NCBI GenBank assembly: GCA_964346545.1
Contig: CAYFVR010000151.1
Span: forward strand, 1 to 11,603
DNA from: CAYFVR01 sp964346545
GTDB taxonomy: Bacteria; Desulfobacterota; Desulfobacteria; Desulfobacterales; Desulfococcaceae
Reading direction: 5' to 3'
Length of the DNA stretch: 11,603 bases
Shown: positions 1 through 6,464 of the stretch, one piece after another
Layout of the letters: every line of letters starts with the position of its first letter
How positions within the stretch are numbered: position 1 is the first letter of the stretch
Made by a program: the position numbers and the translations under genes
Notes under the pieces: model-generated
Told to the model about the DNA's origin: nothing
Databases searched by the model: none
The model's input: the letters and a program-made list of their open reading frames with translations, nothing else

Positions 1-2
1 AA

Positions 3-110
3 ACGGAAGAGCGATTGGCCTCTGGAGAAGAAAAACTGATCGACTGGGAAACCGCAAAGGCTTTACTCCTAAATCGTTTACAAGGAGAACCCGGCATATC
101 TTCTCCGTAA
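3..110 (+). CDS. C-terminal fragment of a possible addiction-module antitoxin (5' end outside the window)
   Basis: An open frame enters from the left edge and stops at TAA 108-110, giving the last 35 residues of a protein. The segment RLASGEEKLIDWETAK resembles the C-terminal part of small addiction-module antitoxins (Unstab_antitox type), in which a Glu-rich stretch such as 'SGE..K.I.WEE.K' precedes the end. Such antitoxins neutralise RelE/ParE-type toxins and are usually followed directly by the toxin gene. No recognisable toxin follows here: positions 111-205 have no convincing coding sequence. The base composition is less GC-rich than the genes downstream, which fits an acquired accessory module. 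The identification rests on a short motif and on context, so it is tentative. A RHH/ParD-like antitoxin is the main alternative. Confidence 0.4.
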   Translation, partial: TEERLASGEEKLIDWETAKALLLNRLQGEPGISSP

Positions 111-205
111 TCGCGAGGACTCTGTTGGTCTTCCACGGGGCGGATTCGAGTCGGCGATTCATTGAGGCCAAAGAGGATTATCCATTCGGTTTTCGGGTAA
201 AAAAA

Positions 206-424
206 ATGCGAAATAACAAAACCCAATCCGTCCGTATTATCGGTCTTCATGAGCAAACCAACGATCCGGATTTGCGGGACACCACTCCGGCGGAACGGGT
301 TGGGATGATGTGGCAGGTTGCGCTTGACGCATGGGCATTCAAAGGAGAGCCGATTGCTGAACCCAGACTTCCGAGACATGTTGTCCGCGTTAAAAGAGGA
401 TTTTGCAAGCCAAATTCCGATTGA
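206..424 (+). CDS. Small conserved-type protein normally paired with a nucleotidyltransferase
   Basis: This 72-residue ORF begins at ATG 206. An in-frame TTG at 125 exists, but the sequence between them has no recognisable protein character. The core TTPAERVGMMWQVALDAWAF followed by a basic tail (RLPRHVVRVKRG) matches, from memory, a family of small hypothetical proteins encoded immediately upstream of, and overlapping, minimal nucleotidyltransferase genes. The pattern '(T/S)PAER...W.LT..AW.F.G.P..E.RL.R.V.R..R' is typical of them. Their function is unknown to me; the arrangement is reminiscent of toxin-antitoxin or regulatory pairs. Its 3' end overlaps the start of a nucleotidyltransferase remnant (354 onward), which is the expected arrangement. 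The partner is broken, so this gene may be an orphan. There is no strong Shine-Dalgarno; an A-rich tract precedes the ATG. Confidence 0.55.
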   Translation: MRNNKTQSVRIIGLHEQTNDPDLRDTTPAERVGMMWQVALDAWAFKGEPIAEPRLPRHVVRVKRGFCKPNSD

Positions 425-433
425 CACCCCACC
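354..433 (+). pseudogene. 5' remnant of a minimal nucleotidyltransferase gene
   Basis: In the frame starting at TTG 354, overlapping the end of the preceding small gene, the translation begins LLNPDFRDMLSALKED. This is the typical N-terminus of nucleotidyltransferases found beside the 206-424 type of small protein; the family pattern is 'NPDF.D.L..L....V.FLLVG.YA...HG..R.T.D(I)D(I)'. After about 14 residues the resemblance ends abruptly. The expected 'VGG/VGAYA' and Asp-x-Asp segments are absent, and the frame runs on as low-complexity sequence antisense in character to nothing known, overlapping the next gene. I infer that the body of the gene has been deleted and only the start remains. The 3' boundary given is the position where the inverted repeat begins; the true breakpoint could lie anywhere from about 395 to 433. 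Confidence 0.45.
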
Positions 434-477
434 CGTTTTCCTTCAAAAATCCAATTCAACCAATTTGAAGGAAAACG
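434..477 (+). promoter_or_regulatory. Perfect 14-bp inverted repeat covering the ribosome binding site of the next gene
   Basis: CGTTTTCCTTCAAA (434-447) is exactly complementary to TTTGAAGGAAAACG (464-477), with a 16-nt loop. The right arm contains the Shine-Dalgarno AAGGA (468-472), which lies 9 nt before the ATG at 482. If transcribed, the hairpin would bury the ribosome binding site. As DNA, the same dyad could be an operator for autoregulation. Both readings are inference; the repeat itself is directly visible. It has no T-run after it, so it does not look like a terminator. Confidence 0.65.
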
Positions 478-481
478 CCCC

Positions 482-1522
482 ATGCACCTCCCCGAATGGA
501 CCGAAAACCAGCGCCGCGTCTTCATCGACGCAACCCAAATCCATGACGCCTGGCGGGAAGCCGACCGCAAGACCCGCGCCTACCAGGGCGGAATGCACTG
601 GAAAACCGCCAAGGGCCGCCAATACCTTTTCCGCACCCGGGACCGCCGCGGTTACGGCAACTCCCTCGGCCCCCGATCCCCGGAAACCGAGCAAATCCTC
701 GCCGACTTCCGGCGCGGCAAGGCCGACGCCAAAGAACGGCTGAGCCATCTCCGTTCCCGCCTCGCCGAACAGGCCCGTTTCTGCAAAGCCGCCCGGCTGG
801 ACCGCGTCCCCAAGCTGGTCACCGCCATCCTCCGCCTGCTGGACGGCGGCGGCCTCCTGGGCAAAAACCTCATGGTTGCCGGCACCCACGCCATGCATGC
901 CTACGAAGCCGCCGCCGGCGTCTGGTTCGATCCCGCCGCCCTGGCCACCGGCGACATGGACCTCCTCTGGGACGTCCGCCCGCGCCTTCGCCTGGCCGGA
1001 AACCCCGAATCCGGCCAAGGGCTTCTGGGCATTCTCCGCAAGGCCGACCGCAGCTTCGAGGCCCTCGCCCAGGGCAATTTCCGGGCCGTCAACCGCGACG
1101 GCTTCATGGTGGACCTCATCAAGGCCGAGCCCCGGAAAATCCATCAAAAAGAACCCCGCCGCATGGGCGACGACGGCGACCTGGAAGCCGCCGAAATTCC
1201 CAACCTTCAATGGCTCCTGGCCTCCCCAAAACTGGAGCAGACCGTCATCGGCGGCGACGGATTCCCCGCCCGGATGGTCGCTCCGGACCCTCGCGCCTTC
1301 GCCATCCACAAAATCTGGCTGAGCGACCAGCCCTCCCGCGAACCGGTCAAGCGTCGTCGGGACCGGGAGCAGGGCAGGGCGGTCGCCGCGCTGACGATGG
1401 CCTATTTGCCGGATCGGCCCTTCAAAACCGACCTCCTGCGGATGCTTCCCAAAAGCGTGGTGGACGCCGCCCGAAAAGACGTGGAATCGGAAGAATTGCC
1501 GCCAGGATTCGGGGAGGAATGA
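482..1522 (+). CDS. GSU2403-type nucleotidyltransferase-fold protein (NTP_transf_8 family)
   Basis: This 346-residue protein starts at ATG 482, preceded by AAGGA at 468-472. The middle carries the nucleotidyltransferase-fold signature of the GSU2403 family. The glycine turn VAGTHAMHAYEAAAGV (132-147) is followed by LATGDMDLLWD (154-164), whose Asp158 and Asp160 match the first two catalytic acids. A third candidate acid is Asp211 in GFMVDLIKAE. The N-terminal 120 residues are charged and helical, and the C-terminus (270-330) resembles the helical tail seen in such proteins (DPRAFAIHKIWLS). Pol-beta-type nucleotidyltransferases transfer nucleotides to proteins, RNA or small molecules, and several minimal members act as antitoxins or abortive-infection factors; the target of this one is unknown. 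All three acidic positions are kept, so activity is plausible. It is monocistronic as far as can be seen and lies next to decayed toxin-antitoxin-like genes. The family assignment is fairly secure and the role is not. Confidence 0.82.
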   Translation: MHLPEWTENQRRVFIDATQIHDAWREADRKTRAYQGGMHWKTAKGRQYLFRTRDRRGYGNSLGPRSPETEQILADFRRGKADAKERLSHLRSRLAEQARFCKAARLDRVPKLVTAILRLLDGGGLLGKNLMVAGTHAMHAYEAAAGVWFDPAALATGDMDLLWDVRPRLRLAGNPESGQGLLGILRKADRSFEALAQGNFRAVNRDGFMVDLIKAEPRKIHQKEPRRMGDDGDLEAAEIPNLQWLLASPKLEQTVIGGDGFPARMVAPDPRAFAIHKIWLSDQPSREPVKRRRDREQGRAVAALTMAYLPDRPFKTDLLRMLPKSVVDAARKDVESEELPPGFGEE

Positions 1523-1570
1523 TTTTTTCTGGAACGAAATGGCATTCCCAAAAGCGACGAATTCCGTAAA

Positions 1571-1620
1571 TCGAGGGACGTAGGGGCAACCCCCCGTGGT
1601 TGCCCTCGCGCGAGTCCCCT
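1571..1620. repeat. Palindromic intergenic repeat between convergent genes
   Basis: The 97-bp spacer between the convergent genes ending at 1522 and 1620 contains an imperfect dyad. The inner arms are GGGCAACC (1584-1591) and GGTTGCCC (1598-1605), around the 6-nt loop CCCCGT. The outer arms are GGGAC (1575-1579) and GTCCC (1614-1618). The core 'GTAGGGGCAACCCCCCGTGG' closely resembles a palindromic element that I recall as dispersed between genes in many unrelated bacterial genomes. There is no T-run, so an intrinsic terminator is less likely, although the stem could protect both mRNA 3' ends. Its right end touches the stop codon of the minus-strand gene. Confidence 0.5.
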
Positions 1621-2696
1621 CATTTCCGCAAACAATCCGGGCAAACCGCCTTCAACTCCGGCGTGAACCGAATCCGCCACGTCGCCGCGCCGCAGGACTC
1701 GCAGGCCCACGGGTCCAGGGCCTGGGTTTTGGGATTGTAGAAAAACGAGAGATTCCGCCGCCGCTTCCCCACCGTGGCCCGGGTCAGCAGCTTGACCGCC
1801 GGGGTCAGAACCCGCAAAAACGCGGCGGGTCGAACCGTCACTTTCACCCCGTATTTGTTCCGCAGGTCCGCCGATTTTCGGGCCAGTTCATCGGGAATCA
1901 TTTCCATTTTTTCCCGCCGATCGGCGACGAGCTGTTCCGACAGGCCGGTTCGCTCCAGGCTTTTTTCCATTTCCGCCCGATATCCGGCATAGTATTCCGC
2001 CATGTTCCGAATGTCCCGCCGGTAGCGCCGCTCCATCTGCTCCCGAAACACGGCGATGCGCTCCGACACCGCCCGCTCCATGGCCCGGCCCATGACCGGC
2101 AGCCGTTTCTTCCAGAGCCCCAGGTCCGGCCCCGCCTTCCCGGCCCCCAAAAATTCCCGGCGCAACCCCACCAGCGCATCGTCCATACCGGGGACCAGCA
2201 CTCCGGTCTCCCGGTTGAACGCCAGGGTCACCAGCCCCTCCTGTTGTTCGTCGCTCTGGGCTTGGTACCAGACCGTCATCACCAAATATTCCGTCTGGAT
2301 TTCCGCGTGGTTTTCCAGTCGCAATACCGCGTCGGGGACGGAGAAGCTCTTCTCCAGCAGCTTTTCGAAGCCGCCGCTTTTCAGGTAATCGAACGCCAGC
2401 CGGCAGACCGCCACCGGGGCGCCGGCGGTGGCCCGTTCCACCATCCGTTCGATCAGCGGCGAGCCATAGCCCAGCAGCGGCGGCGCGGCCTCGGATTCGG
2501 GGCTGTCCAGCACCGGGACGGCGCCGTCGTCGGGGGTGCGGGCGGTCACGAGTTCCGGCAGATTCAGGGCGTCGGCCAACTCCTCGGGCAGCACCGCTTC
2601 CCAGCCCGCTTCCGCCGGTTCCACCACGGCCCCGCCCCGTTCCAGGAAATGGCGGGCGAATCGTTCCGGCAGCCGATCCGCGGCGTCAGAGTTCAT
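1620..2696 (-). CDS. SNF2-helicase partner protein with coiled coils and C-terminal zinc ribbon
   Basis: This 358-residue protein has no name that I recognise. I chose ATG 2696 because GGAG (2706-2703) sits 6 nt upstream; a TTG at 2708 would add four residues. The start overlaps the helicase stop codon (2688-2686), so translational coupling is likely. The N-terminus (about 10-95) contains a 'VLPEEL...' segment and GYGSPLIERMVERA (76-89), which recalls the 'LT..HPL(V/I)...' motif found after the motor in RapA/HepA-like SNF2 proteins. Residues 200-280 are highly charged and probably coiled coil, followed by KYGVKVTVRPAAFLRVLTP. The C-terminus is a zinc ribbon with Cys332, Cys335, Cys352 and Cys355 (CESC and CPDC). 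I infer a nucleic-acid or protein-binding subunit of the helicase, perhaps a C-terminal domain encoded separately. It is cytoplasmic, with no signal peptide. Confidence 0.75.
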   Translation of the reverse strand: MNSDAADRLPERFARHFLERGGAVVEPAEAGWEAVLPEELADALNLPELVTARTPDDGAVPVLDSPESEAAPPLLGYGSPLIERMVERATAGAPVAVCRLAFDYLKSGGFEKLLEKSFSVPDAVLRLENHAEIQTEYLVMTVWYQAQSDEQQEGLVTLAFNRETGVLVPGMDDALVGLRREFLGAGKAGPDLGLWKKRLPVMGRAMERAVSERIAVFREQMERRYRRDIRNMAEYYAGYRAEMEKSLERTGLSEQLVADRREKMEMIPDELARKSADLRNKYGVKVTVRPAAFLRVLTPAVKLLTRATVGKRRRNLSFFYNPKTQALDPWACESCGAATWRIRFTPELKAVCPDCLRK

Positions 2697-5295
2697 ATTC
2701 GTCTCCAAACAGCTTCTCGTCCAGTTCCTTGGTTTTCTGATAGCCCGACTTCACCCGGCGGAGATAGGCGGCCAGCTTCTCGAAACCGGTTTTCCGCGCC
2801 TCGTCGGAGTCGGCCTCGGCCCAGATGTCGTAGACCATTTCGGAAAAATCCCGCTCCCCGCGCATCCGGCCCAGGATCATGTCGATTTCGCCGATGACCA
2901 TCTCGAACATGTTGATTTTTTTGTCCAGAATTTCGAGGATGTAATCCTCCAGGGTCCCCGTTCCGCAGAGGTTGAAGATGGACACCGGCTTGTCCTGCCC
3001 GATCCGGTGAATCCGGCCCACCCGCTGCTCGATTTTCATGGGGTTCCAGGGCAGATCGTAGTTGACCATCTGATGGCAAAACTGAAGGTTGCGGCCCTCG
3101 CCGCCCACCTCGGTGGTCAGCAACAGGTCGGCCGACTCCCGGAACCGGTCGATCTGGGCGTCTTTTTCGGCGTTGGAAAGGCCGCCATGGAAAACGCCGT
3201 GCTCCACCCCTTGGGCTTTCAGAAAATCCGAGAGGAAATCCAGCGTCGCCCGGTATTTCACGAAGACCAGCAGCTTGCCGGGGTTGTTGAGGATCAGCTC
3301 GGCCAGCACCTCGTTTTTCCGAGTGTGGCTCACCTTGCGGCATTGCTTGAGCAGCGCCTGAATTTCTTTTTTGGGAGCGGCGGCCTTTCCGTCTTTTTCC
3401 AGTTGCCGTTGCAGGGTGGCCTCCACGGCCCGGGGAGAAGATCCGGCGCCCGCCAGCAGGTTTTTCAGCAGCATCCGGCTGGCGCCGCTGTCCAGGGAAT
3501 CGTGGAGAAAATCGTTGAGGGCCGCGTACAGTTCCGCCTCTTTCCGGGTGGGGTCCACGCGGTAGGTTTCGGCGAACCGGGGCGGCAGGTCCAGCTTGGC
3601 CACGGCCCGGGTGTTGCGGATCATCACCTCGTCCAGCAGGCCGCGAAGTTGTTCCCGGTTCCGGGGATCGGTGGGGTCGCCCCGGGTCATGAATTCCTCC
3701 CGGAACCGGGTCGCCGTCTTCAACTGGCCGGGCTTGAGCAGGGTGATGAGGTTGTACAGCTCCATCAGGTTGTTTTCCACCGGCGTGGCGGTCAGCAGCA
3801 GCAGGTACTTTTTCTGGAGCGCGTTGACCAGCTTCCAGTTCAGGGTGTTCCGGTTTTTCAGATGATGGGCCTCGTCCACGATGACGATGTCGTATTCCCG
3901 GGCGGTCACCATCGGAAAATGTTTTTTGGATTTGGCCTGGTTGATGGAGGCGAGCACGAAGGGCGATTCCCAGAATTCCGGGTCGCCGGAGCGGAAGCCG
4001 GAATCGTCGGTGGAGGGAATCTCGACCCCGAATTTGGCGGAGAGTTCCTGCCGCCACTGGCTCACCAGCGGCGTGGGCGTGAGGATCAGTCCGGAACGGA
4101 TCATGCCGCGCTGGAGATATTCGGAAAAGACCAGCAGCGCCTCGATGGTCTTGCCCAGCCCCACCTCGTCGGCCAGCAGGGCCCGGCCTCGAAACCGCTT
4201 GAGCACCTTCCGGGCCGCCTCTTCCTGATACCAGAGGGACTGAACGTCCTGGAGCCCGGCCAGACAGATCAGCCGGTCGAAGGTCTCGTTGAGCCGGACC
4301 TGAAACGCCTCCAGCGTAAGCTCTCGGGCTTCCGGCGGCGCGATTTCCGCCATTTCCAGCATGGCGGCCAGCGCATCGGTATCCACCTGGATGGTCAGCG
4401 GAATTCCCTCCGTTGGAATCGCTTTAGCCAGCTTCGGGTCCAAATTTACGGAGACCGTCGCGGGAGGTTCCGGGGAAGGCGCCGGCGCCGGCGGGGTGAA
4501 CTGCGTCCGTTTTGGCGCTGGAGCCTTCTTTTTGCCGGCGCCGGCGGTTTTCCCAGCCTTTCCGGAACGTCCGTTCTTCTTGGGGGAATTTGGGTTCCCT
4601 TTGGCCGCAGACGTTTTCCGGCCGCCGCCTCCAAACGGCGGTCCGGAAGAACCGGATTCTTTCGGGCCCTCGGGCGCGGATCGGTTCGGACGCGGTTGAG
4701 GAGATTGTTGCGGTGCAGAATCGACGTCGGCGTCTTCCGGCCGATCCGAATCTTCCCCATTGAAACCGTCGAGGGAAAGCTGGGTCTGTTCCGGCGCTTT
4801 TGCCGAAGGCGGGGCGTCGGCGCCGGTTTCCGGATCGCCGGAAGGGATCGCCGGCGGCTTCCGCTTTCGAGATCGCCGGGGTTGGGGAAGCGGAAAGGAA
4901 AAATAGTCCGGGTGCCGCTCCATTTCCATCTGGACCAATTTCGCCTCCACCGTCATGCCCCGGTCGAGATATTGCCGGCGAAGCGCCTTGAGCGTAATGA
5001 TGGGCATGGAATAGTGCTGATTCACCCGTTTCAGCACTTCGAAGGTCAAATCTTCGTCATCCAGTCGATACCCGATATTGTAGAGATTTTGGAGAATCGG
5101 AAGCTCGGTGCCGCATACCTCAAATACGTCCCAGGCGAGTCGAAGCGCCGTTTCCGGATCGTCTTCAATGGCCGCTTCCGCCTTGGACAGGAGAATCCCG
5201 AGCCGTTTCTCCCGGGCGCTTCCCGCCGACGGCGAGCGTCGTGATTTGGGTTCCCGGCTTTTGCCCCGTTTATTGTTCTTGGAAGACTTTGCCAT
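2686..5295 (-). CDS. SNF2/HepA-family DEAH helicase with N-terminal helical domain and long linker
   Basis: This 869-residue superfamily 2 ATPase (from ATG 5295) would remodel DNA-protein or RNA-polymerase complexes by ATP-driven translocation. An in-frame TTG at 5307 has a better Shine-Dalgarno (AAGGA) and would add four residues. The motor is complete: Walker A DEVGLGKT (376-383), the DEAH box (474-477), TATP (502-505), motif V TTEVGGEGRNLQ (727-738) and motif VI QRVGRIHRIGQ (757-767). The layout QSLWYQ...LLADEVGLGKTIEA is typical of bacterial HepA-like SNF2 proteins. Before it come a Lys/Arg-rich tail, a helical, possibly TPR-like domain (about 30-130), and a Pro/Ser/Lys/Gly-rich linker (about 140-285) that is presumably disordered. 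The protein ends shortly after the helicase C domain, without the C-terminal region of RapA; the downstream, overlapping gene may supply it. It is probably co-transcribed with the flavoprotein gene about 90 bp upstream. Confidence 0.92.
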   Translation of the reverse strand: MAKSSKNNKRGKSREPKSRRSPSAGSAREKRLGILLSKAEAAIEDDPETALRLAWDVFEVCGTELPILQNLYNIGYRLDDEDLTFEVLKRVNQHYSMPIITLKALRRQYLDRGMTVEAKLVQMEMERHPDYFSFPLPQPRRSRKRKPPAIPSGDPETGADAPPSAKAPEQTQLSLDGFNGEDSDRPEDADVDSAPQQSPQPRPNRSAPEGPKESGSSGPPFGGGGRKTSAAKGNPNSPKKNGRSGKAGKTAGAGKKKAPAPKRTQFTPPAPAPSPEPPATVSVNLDPKLAKAIPTEGIPLTIQVDTDALAAMLEMAEIAPPEARELTLEAFQVRLNETFDRLICLAGLQDVQSLWYQEEAARKVLKRFRGRALLADEVGLGKTIEALLVFSEYLQRGMIRSGLILTPTPLVSQWRQELSAKFGVEIPSTDDSGFRSGDPEFWESPFVLASINQAKSKKHFPMVTAREYDIVIVDEAHHLKNRNTLNWKLVNALQKKYLLLLTATPVENNLMELYNLITLLKPGQLKTATRFREEFMTRGDPTDPRNREQLRGLLDEVMIRNTRAVAKLDLPPRFAETYRVDPTRKEAELYAALNDFLHDSLDSGASRMLLKNLLAGAGSSPRAVEATLQRQLEKDGKAAAPKKEIQALLKQCRKVSHTRKNEVLAELILNNPGKLLVFVKYRATLDFLSDFLKAQGVEHGVFHGGLSNAEKDAQIDRFRESADLLLTTEVGGEGRNLQFCHQMVNYDLPWNPMKIEQRVGRIHRIGQDKPVSIFNLCGTGTLEDYILEILDKKINMFEMVIGEIDMILGRMRGERDFSEMVYDIWAEADSDEARKTGFEKLAAYLRRVKSGYQKTKELDEKLFGDEYEL

Positions 5296-5387
5296 CCGCT
5301 GAAACAACCGTTCCTTTCCCGGTAATGAATGATCCCGTTATCGTTCCCGGACTCCGCCCCAATGCCATTCGGTTTAGCGTGTTTGAA

Positions 5388-6293
5388 CTACTCCCCCCGC
5401 TTCGCCTTCTTCGCGAACTTGGCCGCGGCCAGCCCCGCCACGCAGCCTTCGCCCACGGCCTTGGCCATTTGCCAGGGCGGGCCGCAGATGTCGCCGGCGG
5501 CGTAGATGCCGGGGATGTTGGTCTGCTGGTTCTTGTCCGTCTCGATGTACTGGAACTTTTCCGTGTCGAGCTGCACGCCCAGGGTCGCCGCCAGCTCCAC
5601 GGCGCCCTTGGCCCCGGTTTCGATGAACACGCCGTCCACCGCCAGCTCCGTTCCGTCTTCCAGCCGAACCCCGGTCACCTCCGCTTCGCCCAATATTTCC
5701 GCAACCTTGCTTTCCGTGTGGAGAATCACGTCCGAGTTTTCCACCTGGTGCTTCAGCTTTTCGGAGACGCTCAGGCTGTCGGCGACGAGGTGAACTTCCT
5801 TGGCGTAAAACAGCAGCGTCAGCGCCCCGGAGACCGCCGCCGATTCGTTGCCCACCACCGCCACCCGGGCGTCCTTGTAGAAATTGGCGTCGCAGTCCAC
5901 GCAGTAGCTCACGCCCTTGCCCAGCAGCGGTTTTTCGCCCTTCACGCCCAGCCGGTTGCGGGAAACGCCCATGGCCATGACGAGGGTCTTGGCCAGGATT
6001 TCCCCGCCGTCCTCGGTCTGGATGGTGAAGCCGTCGGGTCCCTGTTCCGTTTTCAGCACGTCGCTGTCCCGAAACTCCGCCCCGGCGTTTTGGGCCTGTT
6101 CCACCCCCTGCTTCAGCAACTCCTCGCCGGAGACCCCGCCCATGCAGCAGTAGTTTTCCACATGGGCCTTCCACAGGCTGGACTTCACGTCCCGGCCCAG
6201 CACCAGCACCGAAACCTTGGTGCGCGCGGCGTGAATGGCGGCCTGAAGCCCCGCCGGTCCCGTTCCCAGAATCACCAGATCGAAATGTTCCAT
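5388..6293 (-). CDS. Thioredoxin-reductase-like FAD disulfide oxidoreductase with atypical pyridine-nucleotide site
   Basis: This 301-residue flavoprotein has the low-molecular-weight thioredoxin reductase layout. The FAD-binding GTGPAG is at 10-15, the redox pair CVDC at 131-134 (within SYCVDCDANFYK), and the second FAD motif AAGDI at 265-269. The start ATG 6293 fits the family N-terminus, with a weak GGAG upstream; the frame stays open to 6455 but that extension has no family character. The NAD(P)H-binding region is unusual: VVGNESAA (146-153) replaces GGG(D/N)SA, and the HRRxxxR phosphate-binding motif is missing (LVADSLS in its place). In known ferredoxin-dependent or other non-NADPH members these motifs are also lost, so the electron donor may not be NADPH; that is inference. 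The likely substrate is a thioredoxin, glutaredoxin-like or other disulfide protein. Cytoplasmic. It is the first gene of the minus-strand block, preceded by a terminator-like hairpin. Confidence 0.85.
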   Translation of the reverse strand: MEHFDLVILGTGPAGLQAAIHAARTKVSVLVLGRDVKSSLWKAHVENYCCMGGVSGEELLKQGVEQAQNAGAEFRDSDVLKTEQGPDGFTIQTEDGGEILAKTLVMAMGVSRNRLGVKGEKPLLGKGVSYCVDCDANFYKDARVAVVGNESAAVSGALTLLFYAKEVHLVADSLSVSEKLKHQVENSDVILHTESKVAEILGEAEVTGVRLEDGTELAVDGVFIETGAKGAVELAATLGVQLDTEKFQYIETDKNQQTNIPGIYAAGDICGPPWQMAKAVGEGCVAGLAAAKFAKKAKRGE

Positions 6294-6334
6294 TCTCGGC
6301 TCCGTTCTCCGTGTTGTGTTGAAGCATCCGCATT

Positions 6335-6364
6335 CAAAAGAAAAAAATAGGGCGGGGACGCCCT
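6335..6364 (-). terminator. Terminator-like hairpin in the leader of the flavoprotein gene
   Basis: Read on the minus strand, AGGGCG, loop TCCC and CGCCCT form a 6-bp GC-rich stem (6364-6349), followed at once by ATTTTTTTCTTTT (6348-6336). This is the form of a short intrinsic terminator. It lies about 45 nt before the ATG at 6293, so it would end transcripts before the gene. Either it is a leader attenuator or it ends a separate short minus-strand RNA. The stem is short, so efficiency is uncertain. Confidence 0.5.
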
Positions 6365-6464
6365 CTTGTCCAGCTTTCCGGAATTGTTCGAATATCAAGC
6401 TCTTCGGTCGTCGGATTCGTTCGGCGCGAGAGGCGCTCCAAATGCTGCAATGCAAAAAAATAGG

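Noticed and set aside
443..1309. Minus-strand frame opposite the GSU2403-type gene
   Set aside because: Gly/Ala/Val-rich antisense product without motifs; the plus strand has a clear family match and a ribosome binding site.
2536..5244. 902-codon open frame on the plus strand opposite the helicase
   Set aside because: The minus strand encodes a complete SNF2 motor with all motifs. The plus-strand product is compositionally odd and unrecognisable, as expected for an antisense frame in GC-rich DNA.
6294..6455. N-terminal extension of the flavoprotein up to 6455
   Set aside because: The family N-terminus (EHFDLVILGTGPAG) begins at ATG 6293. The extension has no family character and crosses the terminator-like hairpin.
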